This document shows, in pieces, positions 1 to 5,391 of a DNA stretch of 8,636 nucleotides. Position 1 is the first letter of the stretch; every line of letters begins with the position of its first letter. The notes beneath the pieces are model-generated. The model ran no database searches and was not told where the DNA came from. It was given only the letters and a program-made list of their open reading frames with translations. The position numbers and the translations under genes were made by a program. Origin of the DNA: an uncultured Akkermansia sp. (GTDB lineage Bacteria; Verrucomicrobiota; Verrucomicrobiia; Verrucomicrobiales; Akkermansiaceae); assembly GCA_900548895.1 (NCBI GenBank), contig URLZ01000060.1, positions 1-8,636 on the forward strand, in the 5' to 3' direction.

Positions 1-45
1 ATCTGAGGTGGGGCGGAGGTGGGAGAGGAGAAGGGGGCGTCGGAA

Positions 46-73
46 GGGGCTGGGGAGGGGTCAGGGGAGGGGG
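46..73 (+). other. Putative G-quadruplex motif at the end of the membrane protein gene
   Basis: Five runs of four or five G are separated by loops of only 2, 1, 3 and 1 bases (G4-CT-G4-A-G4-TCA-G4-A-G5). This fits the usual pattern for an intramolecular G-quadruplex on the plus strand. It straddles the stop codon of the minus-strand gene, so the mRNA carries the C-rich complement and the G-rich strand is the template strand. Folding is inferred. The Pro/Leu-rich C-terminus of the protein (codons rich in C) explains only the part inside the gene. Confidence 0.55.
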
Positions 74-717
74 AGGATGTCCAAGTGGACGCGCCGCGCC
101 GAAGCTTGGGAGGCTGAAGGGATGGCTGCCGGGGCCGCGCCGGCCGGGTCGGTGGTGGGCGTGTCTGCAGCAGAGGCTGGCATGGCCGCGGGCGCCGAGG
201 AGGAGATCCCCTTCGCGCGAGCGGCGGAGCTGGGGGGAACAACAGGTGCTGTGATAGGGGGCGGAGCCGTCGCTGCGGTAGCGGTCGGTGCGCCGTCGGC
301 TGCGTCGGCAGCGTCGGCAGCGAGGGGGACGGCAGAGAAGAGGGCTGCGGGGGCGGCAGGAGCCATGGAAGCCGCGGAGGCCGAGGAGGGCACGGATGCC
401 TCGGAGATCGCCGTCGCTGCGGGAGCTGGGGGAACTTCACTTCGGCGGGCGAGCCGGGCCTCCGCCGAGCCCGAGCTCCAAAGACTCAGGCTGATGCTCG
501 CGACGAGGAGGATGACGGCGGCGGCGCAGCGGCGCAGCTGGCCGAGAGCATCGGCGTAGCGCAGGCTCTCCTCTTCGCGTTGAAGCGCGCGGCTCAGGTC
601 GCTGAAGAGGGCGTCGAGCTGCGGCGCGTCGGGCGCGGCGGCGGGGTGCACGCGGCGCTCGAGGGCGCGAGCCCAGGCTCTCTGCTGCGGCGTCAGGTGG
701 GGATGGCTGTCAGGCAT
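61..717 (-). CDS. Hypothetical single-pass membrane protein, possible anti-sigma partner
   Basis: I do not recognise a named family in this 218-residue protein. Residues 1-63 are a charged, probably cytoplasmic and helical segment. Residues 64-81 form one hydrophobic membrane helix. Residues 82-205 are a low-complexity stretch of Ala, Pro, Ser and Thr, and the end (about 208-218) is a short basic/hydrophobic tail. The start codon lies inside the last codons of the sigma factor gene (8-base overlap), so translation is probably coupled. By gene order and topology it could be an anti-sigma factor with an extracytoplasmic sensing or spacer tail. It lacks the H-x3-C-x2-C zinc motif of the common ZAS anti-sigma class, so this role is an inference. 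The compositional bias also suits a wall- or envelope-spanning linker. No Shine-Dalgarno sequence precedes the ATG. That this is a real gene is supported by the coupling and the plausible membrane helix. Confidence 0.72.
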   Translation of the reverse strand: MPDSHPHLTPQQRAWARALERRVHPAAAPDAPQLDALFSDLSRALQREEESLRYADALGQLRRCAAAVILLVASISLSLWSSGSAEARLARRSEVPPAPAATAISEASVPSSASAASMAPAAPAALFSAVPLAADAADAADGAPTATAATAPPPITAPVVPPSSAARAKGISSSAPAAMPASAADTPTTDPAGAAPAAIPSASQASARRVHLDILPLP

Positions 718-1261
718 GGTCCGTGTCGAAGTGCTGTTGAAGGCGTTGAATGGCGGCGGCGAAGCGCGCGTAGACGGTTTTGCGGGAGACGCCGAGGGCT
801 TCGCCGATCTCGGAAAAGCTCATGCCGCCCCAGATGCGCAGGGTGATGACGCTCTGCTGGGCGGGCGGCAGCAGCTTGGGCAGCAGCTCGCGGAGCTGTG
901 CCGCATCGAGCTGCTCAGGATTGAAGCCCTCCGCCGCCGGCTCGGGCGTCTCCTCGGTGACCGGGTGCTGGATCGGCTGCCGTCGCCGCCGCGCGGCGTA
1001 CCAGTCGTAGGCCTTGTTGCGAAGAGCCGTGCAGCAGTAGGCCGTGAGCTCATCGCCGCCGGGCATCTCGACCCCGCGCGCCGCCGCGCGAAAGAGCGTG
1101 AGCAGCGTCGCTTGCAGCAGATCCTCCGGGCTTTCCGGGTAATAGCCCGCCGCCACGCGTTGCAGCAGAGCCAGCCTCGGGCGCAGCCAAGCACTCCAAC
1201 CGGCGGCGTCGGTGGGTGCGGGCTGAGGCGACGCGTGATTCTGCGGCTCGGTGGGCGTCAT
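710..1261 (-). CDS. Sigma-70 family RNA polymerase sigma factor, ECF-like
   Basis: A 183-residue sigma factor with only regions 2 and 4, the size and layout of extracytoplasmic-function sigma factors. Region 2 covers about residues 24-95, with the core-binding part around DLLQATLLTLF (47-57) and a basic -10 recognition helix ending in an Arg run (91-94). An acidic/Pro linker follows (about 97-118). Region 4 covers about 122-177, with a helix-turn-helix at 149-174 (SFSEIGEALGVSRKTVY) that would read the -35 box. The N-terminal 20 residues are Pro-rich and not part of the fold. The ATG at 1261 is well fixed because an in-frame stop lies at 1271-1273. No extra C-terminal domain is present. It overlaps the downstream membrane protein gene by 8 bases, as in sigma/anti-sigma pairs. 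Which stress or signal it answers cannot be told from sequence. Confidence 0.9.
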   Translation of the reverse strand: MTPTEPQNHASPQPAPTDAAGWSAWLRPRLALLQRVAAGYYPESPEDLLQATLLTLFRAAARGVEMPGGDELTAYCCTALRNKAYDWYAARRRRQPIQHPVTEETPEPAAEGFNPEQLDAAQLRELLPKLLPPAQQSVITLRIWGGMSFSEIGEALGVSRKTVYARFAAAIQRLQQHFDTDHA

Positions 1262-1283
1262 CTGATACAGTTAACGGCAGAGC

Positions 1284-1301
1284 GGCTCAGATGTCTGAGC
1301 C
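1284..1301. promoter_or_regulatory. 18-bp palindrome upstream of the sigma factor gene
   Basis: Two perfect 8-base arms (GGCTCAGA and TCTGAGCC) are separated by TG. The dyad sits 23 bases upstream of the sigma factor start codon, between that start and the tal-galE terminator, so it lies in the only space available for the sigma gene's promoter. It could be an operator for a dimeric regulator, or a hairpin in the 5' untranslated RNA. A TTGAAA sequence on the minus strand just upstream could serve as a -35 box, but I find no convincing -10 box to match. Confidence 0.5.
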
Positions 1302-1317
1302 CTGCGGCGAAATTTTC

Positions 1318-1357
1318 AAAAAAAGACCCGCGCCTTCGTTCCCATCGAAGGCGCGGG
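1318..1357 (-). terminator. Strong intrinsic terminator of the tal-galE operon
   Basis: On the minus strand a perfect 12-bp GC-rich stem (1346-1357 pairing with 1327-1338, 7-base loop) is followed by TC and then seven T. This is a textbook Rho-independent terminator. It lies 69 bases past the galE stop and isolates the operon from the sigma factor gene that follows in the same direction. Confidence 0.93.
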
Positions 1358-1378
1358 GATGCGGGAAAGAGGGGGAAG

Positions 1379-1414
1379 GGCGCAGGGAAAGCGGCAGTCT
1401 GCGCTCCCTGCGCC
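1379..1414 (-). other. Hairpin immediately after galE
   Basis: A perfect 10-bp stem (1379-1388 with 1405-1414) with a 16-base loop begins 11 bases after the galE stop codon. It has no T run after it, so it is not itself a standard terminator. It may protect the 3' end of the mRNA or precede the true terminator at 1318-1357. Confidence 0.5.
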
Positions 1415-1425
1415 GGCCCTTCAAA

Positions 1426-2415
1426 TCAATAGTGACCGCCGCGCGGGCCGTTGAACCACTTCCAGGCCGTCTCCACGATCTTGTGAGCGTCCTGGTACTT
1501 GGGCACCCAGCCCAGCACCTCGGCAGCCTTGCGGGCATCGGCAATCAGGCGGGGCGGGTCGCCCTCGCGGCGATCGCCGTAGGTGACGGGCGCCTTCTTG
1601 CCGGTGACCTTCTCGGCGGCGTCGATGATCTCCTTGACGGAGAGCCCCTTGCCCGTGCCGAGGTTGAACCAGTTCGTCTCGCCGCCCTTCATCAGGTAGT
1701 CGAGAGCGCGCAGGTGAGCGTCCGCCAGATCATCGACGTGGATGTAGTCGCGGATGCAGGTGCCGTCCGGCGTGTCGTAGTCGGTGCCGAAAACGGTGAT
1801 GCCCGGGCGCTCGCCCTTGATGGCCTGAAGAATCACGGGAATGAGGTGAGACTCCGGATCATGGTCCTCGCCGATGAGGCCGTCCTCGGAAGAGCCCGAG
1901 GCATTGAAGTAGCGCAGGAAGACGCTCTTGAGGCCGTAGGCGCGGTCGCAGTCCTTGCAGACCTTCTCCAGCATGAACTTGGAGCCGCCGTAGGGGTTGA
2001 TCGGGTCCTGTTTCTCCGTCTCGGGAATCGGAATCTGCGTGGGCTCGCCGTAGGTGGCGCAGGTGGAGGAGAAGACGAAGCGCTTCGTGCCGGCCAGAAT
2101 CATGGCGCGCAGCAGCACGAGCGGCTTGGCGATGTTGTTCTCGTAGTACTTCAGCGGGTCTTTCACGGACTCGCCCACCTGAATGAAGGCGGCGAAATGA
2201 ACGACGGCATCGAACTTGCCGTTGATGAGCAGCGGGTAGACGATGGCGGGATCGCCGAGGTCGCCCTTCACGAGCTTGACTTCAGGATCGACGATGGCGG
2301 CGGGGTGGCCGTAGACCATGCTGTCGAGAACGGTCACATCAGCGCCGCTCTTCACGAGCTGGCGCACGGTGTGCGAACCAATGTAGCCGGCACCGCCGGT
2401 AACGAGTACTTTCAT
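1426..2415 (-). CDS. galE: UDP-glucose 4-epimerase
   Basis: GalE interconverts UDP-galactose and UDP-glucose with bound NAD in the cytoplasm (Leloir pathway; supply of UDP-sugars for surface glycans). The 329-residue length fits the family. The N-terminal Rossmann motif GGAGYIGSH is at residues 7-15, the SST segment of the active site at 116-118, and the catalytic Tyr-x3-Lys is Y142/K146. The substrate-binding part contains FLRYFNASGSSEDGLIGE, typical of GalE. The open frame continues upstream to 2586, but that part overlaps tal in another frame and has no similarity to the family. The start was therefore placed at 2415, where the Rossmann strand MKVLVTGGAG begins. The gene follows tal after 46 bases with no terminator between, so the two are probably one operon. 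No Shine-Dalgarno sequence is seen. Confidence 0.96.
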   Translation of the reverse strand: MKVLVTGGAGYIGSHTVRQLVKSGADVTVLDSMVYGHPAAIVDPEVKLVKGDLGDPAIVYPLLINGKFDAVVHFAAFIQVGESVKDPLKYYENNIAKPLVLLRAMILAGTKRFVFSSTCATYGEPTQIPIPETEKQDPINPYGGSKFMLEKVCKDCDRAYGLKSVFLRYFNASGSSEDGLIGEDHDPESHLIPVILQAIKGERPGITVFGTDYDTPDGTCIRDYIHVDDLADAHLRALDYLMKGGETNWFNLGTGKGLSVKEIIDAAEKVTGKKAPVTYGDRREGDPPRLIADARKAAEVLGWVPKYQDAHKIVETAWKWFNGPRGGHY

Positions 2416-2461
2416 GATGGAATGATGTATTGGAGTTGTGGGAAGGGGGATATTGGCGGGC

Positions 2462-3418
2462 TCAGAGCATGGAGCCGAGCAGATCTTCGAGCTTGCGGAT
2501 GTCGGCGGCGAAGCGGCGGATGCCCTCGGCCGTCTTCTCCGTCGCCATGGCGTCTTCGTTGAAGAGGAAGCGGAAGCTCTTTTCATCGGCCGGAATCCGC
2601 TCGATGTCCGACGCCTTGGCCGCCTCGGGCGAGAGCATCGGCTGCACCGGAGCGTCGTCCGCCGCCAGCTCGGCGAGCAGGTTCGGGGAAATCGTCAGCA
2701 GATCGCAGCCCGCCAGAGCCAGCACCTCTCCCTTGTTGCGGAAGGAGGCGCCCATGATCTGAACCGGGTAGCCGAACTTTTTGTAATAATTGTAGATGGT
2801 GCGCACTGAGAGCACACCGGGATCCGTCTCCGCCGTGTACTCCGCCCCCGTGGAGGCGCGGTACCAGTCGAGGATGCGGCCGACGAAGGGCGAGATGAGG
2901 CGCACGCCCGCCTCCGCGCAGGCGACGGCCTGCACGAGGCTGAAGAGCAGGGTGAGGTTGCAGTGAATGCCCTCCTGCTCCAGCTGGCGCGCCGCGCGAA
3001 TGCCCTCCCAAGTCGAGGCAATCTTGATCAGCACGCGCTGCCGAGGAATGCCGGCCTGCTCGTAGAGCGCCATGATCTCCCGCGCCTTCTTGACGGTGCC
3101 CTCGGTGTCGAAGGAGAGGCGCGCGTCCACCTCACTGGAAACGCGCCCGGGAACGCGCTTCAGGATCTCGAGGCCGAAGGCGACGATGACCTTGTTCATC
3201 AGCTCATCCATGAGGGCGGCCCCGCGCAGCGAGCTGCGGCGGTAGGGCTCCACGACGGCCTCAATAATGGGTCGATACTCGGGCTTGGCGGCCGCGGCGA
3301 GAATCAGGGAAGGGTTGGTGGTGGCGTCCTGCGGCGCGAACTCCTCCATCTGGCGGAAGTCACCCGTGTCAGCCACGACGGTGGTGTACTGTTTGAGTTG
3401 ATCGAGCTGGGTCGGCAT
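2462..3418 (-). CDS. tal: Transaldolase (TalB-type)
   Basis: Transaldolase moves a dihydroxyacetone unit between sugar phosphates (sedoheptulose-7-phosphate and glyceraldehyde-3-phosphate to erythrose-4-phosphate and fructose-6-phosphate) in the non-oxidative pentose phosphate pathway. The 318-residue protein matches the long classical TalA/TalB type rather than the short ~220-residue type. The Schiff-base lysine is K132 (in [12 protein letters not shown]), and the other catalytic residues fall at D17, N35 (TTNPS) and E96, the same numbering as E. coli TalB. The ATG at 3418 is supported by this agreement and by a promoter whose predicted transcript begins about 17 bases upstream. It is first gene of the tal-galE operon and diverges from the L31 gene. 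No Shine-Dalgarno sequence is visible. Confidence 0.96.
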   Translation of the reverse strand: MPTQLDQLKQYTTVVADTGDFRQMEEFAPQDATTNPSLILAAAAKPEYRPIIEAVVEPYRRSSLRGAALMDELMNKVIVAFGLEILKRVPGRVSSEVDARLSFDTEGTVKKAREIMALYEQAGIPRQRVLIKIASTWEGIRAARQLEQEGIHCNLTLLFSLVQAVACAEAGVRLISPFVGRILDWYRASTGAEYTAETDPGVLSVRTIYNYYKKFGYPVQIMGASFRNKGEVLALAGCDLLTISPNLLAELAADDAPVQPMLSPEAAKASDIERIPADEKSFRFLFNEDAMATEKTAEGIRRFAADIRKLEDLLGSML

Positions 3419-3441
3419 AGGTATGCTGCTTTCGCGCCTTT

Positions 3442-3470
3442 ATCCTAGCAGATGGCGGATCGATGTGCAA
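3442..3470 (-). promoter_or_regulatory. Predicted sigma-70 type promoter of tal-galE
   Basis: On the minus strand TTGCAC (3465-3470) and TAGGAT (3442-3447) are separated by exactly 17 bases. The matches to consensus are 3 of 6 and 4 of 6. The predicted transcription start near 3435 leaves a leader of about 17 bases before tal. It faces away from the L31 promoter 60 bases to the right. Confidence 0.55.
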
Positions 3471-3529
3471 GGGCGAACGGCCTCGCGCGTGAAAAAGGTC
3501 GAAAAATGAGCGATGAGCTGAAATCCGGC

Positions 3530-3557
3530 TTGACACGGCGGCTCTTCGGTGTATAAT
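3530..3557 (+). promoter_or_regulatory. Full-consensus promoter of the L31 gene
   Basis: TTGACA (3530-3535) and TATAAT (3552-3557) both match the housekeeping consensus 6 of 6, with a 16-base spacer. Two A5 tracts 10 bases apart (3492-3496, 3502-3506) lie upstream and may bend DNA or act as an UP-like element. The predicted start is near 3564, giving a leader of about 32 bases. This suggests strong constitutive expression. Confidence 0.88.
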
Positions 3558-3565
3558 CCCCCAGC

Positions 3566-3584
3566 GCTGCGACGGTAACGCAGC
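3566..3584 (+). promoter_or_regulatory. Hairpin at the 5' end of the L31 mRNA leader
   Basis: A perfect 6-bp stem GCTGCG/CGCAGC closes a 7-base loop (ACGGTAA, 3572-3578). With transcription starting near 3564 the hairpin would sit 2 bases from the mRNA 5' end and 11 bases before the L31 start codon. It may stabilise the mRNA or act as a compact feedback site for the ribosomal protein. L31 leaders with such roles have been described in other phyla, but I cannot match this one to a known motif. Confidence 0.5.
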
Positions 3585-3595
3585 CGGAATTTATT

Positions 3596-3865
3596 ATGAA
3601 GGCAGACCTGCATCCCAAGTACAATCCCGTTGTGTTCGTGGACATCACCACGGGCCGCCGCTTCATCACGCGTTCCACCGTCACGTCGGCCAAGACCGAG
3701 GTGATCGACGGTGTTGAGCACTACGTCGTCTCCTGCGGTATTACGTCCGACTCGCACCCCTTCTTCACGGGCAAGAACCAGTTCGTCGATACCGAGGGCC
3801 GCATCGACAAGTTCCAGAAGCGCTTCGGTTCCGTCCGCCGCGCCAAGAAGCCGACCCTTTCCTGA
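3596..3865 (+). CDS. rpmE: 50S ribosomal protein L31, type B
   Basis: An 89-residue ribosomal protein of the large subunit, part of the central protuberance and the bridge to the small subunit. It has the family signatures MKxDLHPKY at the N-terminus, RSTVTS (26-31), SHPFFTGK (53-60) and DTEGRIDKFQKRFG (65-78). The four zinc-binding Cys of type A L31 are absent and only one Cys (C47) remains, so this is the zinc-independent type B form (often called rpmE2 or ytiA). The ATG at 3596 is preceded by GGAA (3586-3589) with 6 bases between, the nearest thing to a Shine-Dalgarno sequence in the window. It is a single-gene unit with its own consensus promoter and terminator, the only plus-strand gene here. 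Confidence 0.96.
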   Translation: MKADLHPKYNPVVFVDITTGRRFITRSTVTSAKTEVIDGVEHYVVSCGITSDSHPFFTGKNQFVDTEGRIDKFQKRFGSVRRAKKPTLS

Positions 3866-3908
3866 TCGCGCTCAGGCGCTGCGGCGCCGCGCTTTCCTGT
3901 TTATGTTG

Positions 3909-3938
3909 AACCCGTTTCTCCGCTTGGGGAAACGGGTT
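3909..3938 (+). terminator. Terminator of the L31 gene
   Basis: A 13-bp stem (3909-3921 with 3926-3938, one T-G wobble) closes a 4-base GCTT loop, 43 bases after the L31 stop. The following sequence (CTCTGCGTT) is only moderately T-rich, so termination efficiency is uncertain. The stem itself is very strong. Confidence 0.75.
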
Positions 3939-4011
3939 CTCTGCGTTCGCGCGGTGGGCAAGGGGGGATTATCCTCTGCGGGTATCACCCCCGGTGAGCC
4001 TTCGTGGGCTC

Positions 4012-4045
4012 TTCCCATCCTCTCCCTTTCCCATCCTCTCCCTTT
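4012..4045. repeat. 16-bp tandem duplication
   Basis: Two perfect head-to-tail copies of TCCCATCCTCTCCCTT lie at 4013-4028 and 4029-4044, with one further matching base on each side. The unit is pyrimidine-rich. It lies just past the predicted end of GH16 transcription, and slippage or a small duplication is the simplest cause. Confidence 0.85.
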
Positions 4046-4048
4046 TTC

Positions 4049-4086
4049 AAAAGGAGAGCAGCCGGAGGCGGTTTGCCTCCGGCTGC
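4049..4086 (-). terminator. Terminator of the GH16 gene
   Basis: A perfect 12-bp GC-rich stem (4075-4086 with 4058-4069) closes a 5-base loop. Read on the minus strand it is followed by TCTCCTTTT, a pyrimidine-rich run that fits a Rho-independent terminator. The plus-strand side has no T run, so it serves the minus-strand GH16 transcript. It lies about 180 bases after the GH16 stop, leaving an unusually long 3' untranslated region. Confidence 0.78.
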
Positions 4087-4120
4087 CCGGTATTGTGATA
4101 GGTGCGGAGCCGATGATGTT

Positions 4121-4187
4121 CCCGATGGCGTTCGGGCGATGGCTCATGCAGGCTCGGTAGTCTCGAGCCGCGCGGAGTTTTCTCCGC
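4121..4187 (-). other. Cluster of three small hairpins in the GH16 3' untranslated region
   Basis: Three perfect inverted repeats follow one another: 4121-4125 with 4132-4136 (5 bp), 4151-4156 with 4164-4169 (6 bp, 7-base loop), and 4172-4177 with 4182-4187 (6 bp, 4-base loop). With the terminator stem at 4058-4086 they make a run of four hairpins in the predicted GH16 3' end. They may be RNA stability elements or part of a 3'-derived small RNA. The strand is assigned from the GH16 transcript and is an inference. Confidence 0.4.
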
Positions 4188-4221
4188 CCGATGCGAAGTG
4201 TTCAGCTCCGAGAGGCCAAGA

Positions 4222-4267
4222 TTCTCCGGGTCTCAGTCTTCTCCGGGGGGACAGTCTTCTCCGGGGG
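4222..4267. repeat. Short direct repeats at the GH16 stop codon
   Basis: CAGTCTTCTCCGGGGG occurs at 4234-4249 and again at 4252-4267, an 18-base period. A shorter copy of the core TTCTCCGGG begins at 4222, and a related TTCTCCG is at 4180-4186. The last copy ends at the base before the GH16 stop codon (4268-4270). The copies lie beyond the end of the gene on the minus strand, so they do not encode protein repeats. Confidence 0.75.
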
Positions 4268-5230
4268 TCAGCCCTTGTCGCCGCTCGGACGCGTATCGCT
4301 GTCCTTGTTCTCGCCCTCTTTCTGGAAGACGCGCACGTAGTCAACCTCATAGCGGGCGGGGAAGTCGAGTTTGTCGAGCGAGCCTCCGTTGGCTCCGAGC
4401 GCGAGGTTGATGATGATGAAGTGCGGCTGGCGGAAGGGGTTCTCGATCTCGTTGTAGCGCAGGTTGACGGCGTCGGCGGTGGCGATTTCGTTGACGAGTT
4501 CGTCATCGATGAAGATGCGCATGCGCTCTTCGTCCCAGTCGAGTTTGAAGACGTGGAACTTCTCGGCCCACCGGGGATCTTTGGCGATGCAGCTCTCGAG
4601 GCTCACGGTTTTGCTGCGCCAGATGCCCGTCCAAGGTTGCTTGGCGCCCCACACGAAGTTGGCGAGGTATTTGCCTCGGTAGTATTCGAGAATGTCGATT
4701 TCACCGCAGGAGGGCCAGTTCTCGCTGATGCCCGTGGTCCAGAAGGCCGGCCACACGCCTTCCGTCGGGTTGAATCGCACGCGGGCTTCGAGAATGCCGT
4801 AGGTGACGCTGAACTTGCCCTTCGTGGTCAGCGAGGCGGAGCTGTACTCGATGGTTTTGCGGTTTTTGCGCCAGTCCTTGCTGCCCTTTTCGAATTTCGG
4901 GTTCGGGGTGTTCTCGCGCCGCCCGGTGATGATGAGCCGGCCGCCGCTCTGTCGCGCGTTCTTGAGCTGGTACCACTGCATCTCCTTGTTGCGGACAAAG
5001 CCCGTCTCGGGCACCCACTTGTCAGGGTCCGGGCGGCCTTTGCCGTTGAACTCGTCGTGCCAGACGAGGCGGTAGCCGTCCGGCGGGACGACGCGACCCG
5101 TTTTGTCGGGCTTGACGGGGTTGAGCCGGGGGGCTTTGCTCGGTGCGGCGTCTGCGGCATGGAGCGGGAGAGCGGCGAGGGAGGCCAAAGCCGCCAGAGG
5201 GAGCAGGCGTGCTCGTCGGATGCTGTTCAT
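4268..5230 (-). CDS. Secreted glycoside hydrolase family 16 protein
   Basis: GH16 enzymes are retaining beta-glucanases and galactanases (laminarin, lichenan, agar, carrageenan). This 320-residue protein starts with a signal peptide: basic residues at 5-8, a hydrophobic Leu/Ala core at about 9-22, and a likely cut near residues 25-26. No lipobox Cys is present, so it should be exported to the periplasm or outside. The mature enzyme begins with the typical YRLVWHDEFNG (53-63). The catalytic motif EIDILE is at 177-182: E177 nucleophile, D179 helper, E182 acid/base, with the extra residue of the beta-bulge type seen in laminarinases. The C-terminal strand YEVDYVRVFQ (294-303) closes the jelly roll. 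The frame is open to 5359, but the ATG at 5230 is chosen because the signal peptide starts there. The exact polymer is unknown. It lies downstream of mutY with a 161-base gap, so it may have its own promoter. Confidence 0.93.
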   Translation of the reverse strand: MNSIRRARLLPLAALASLAALPLHAADAAPSKAPRLNPVKPDKTGRVVPPDGYRLVWHDEFNGKGRPDPDKWVPETGFVRNKEMQWYQLKNARQSGGRLIITGRRENTPNPKFEKGSKDWRKNRKTIEYSSASLTTKGKFSVTYGILEARVRFNPTEGVWPAFWTTGISENWPSCGEIDILEYYRGKYLANFVWGAKQPWTGIWRSKTVSLESCIAKDPRWAEKFHVFKLDWDEERMRIFIDDELVNEIATADAVNLRYNEIENPFRQPHFIIINLALGANGGSLDKLDFPARYEVDYVRVFQKEGENKDSDTRPSGDKG

Positions 5231-5247
5231 GCGCGTGTGCTGTTGGG

Positions 5248-5277
5248 TTGATACGTTATGTTTTGATGCGTTGTATT
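5248..5277 (-). promoter_or_regulatory. Tandem 15-bp direct repeat upstream of the GH16 gene
   Basis: Two adjacent 15-base units agree at 12 of 15 positions. On the minus strand both read AAYAYAACGYATCAA, with one further difference. They sit 18 to 47 bases upstream of the GH16 start in an AT-rich patch that contrasts with the GC-rich surroundings. They could be a tandem operator or activator site. I could not find a good -35/-10 pair here. Confidence 0.4.
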
Positions 5278-5391
5278 GTTCGGGGAAACTTGCTGCGGAG
5301 AGAATGAGCTGCGTGCAAGGCTGCGCTCTGAATCGCCGAGAGCGGGACGAGGGTGACACGTCGGGAAGGACCGGGAGAACAGGCTTGAGCT

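Larger units (their letters stand above)
3866..4267. other. Gene-free stretch between the convergent L31 and GH16 genes
   Basis: I see no credible gene in these 402 bases. Small frames here (for example minus 3872-4147) run straight through the terminators and look random. The stretch holds a small GC hairpin right after the L31 stop (3875-3888, stem GGCGC/GCGCC), the L31 terminator, a 16-bp tandem duplication, the GH16 terminator hairpin, a cluster of three small hairpins and an 18-base repeat that ends at the GH16 stop codon. No tRNA fold was recognised. Confidence 0.7.

Noticed and set aside
8..559. A 183-residue frame on the plus strand at the left edge
   Set aside because: It is antisense to the membrane protein, begins with an Arg/Gly-rich run from G-tracts and has no domain. 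The minus frame has better context (coupling to the sigma gene and a membrane helix).
1216..2562. A 448-residue open frame on the plus strand opposite galE
   Set aside because: The galE frame carries every family motif. The antisense product is low-complexity and crosses the operon terminator.
3440..3757. Minus-strand frames over the L31 gene and its promoter
   Set aside because: They overlap a clear ribosomal protein gene and both divergent promoters.
3962..3992. Possible hairpin with G-run and C-run arms after the L31 terminator
   Set aside because: The stem needs a bulge, and no T run or gene context supports a role.
4012..4045. Tandem 16-bp copies considered as a CRISPR or integration signal
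   Set aside because: There is no spacer between the copies, only two units, and no cas genes or integrase nearby.
251..4112. A near match of about 18 bases between 251-269 and 4095-4112 (GTGATAGG...GCGGAGCCG)
   Set aside because: One copy is inside a coding region and there are no more copies or flanking similarity. I treat it as chance rather than a dispersed element.
4004..5251. A 415-residue open frame on the plus strand opposite the GH16 gene
   Set aside because: The GH16 active-site motif and signal peptide lie on the minus strand, and this frame shows no domain.
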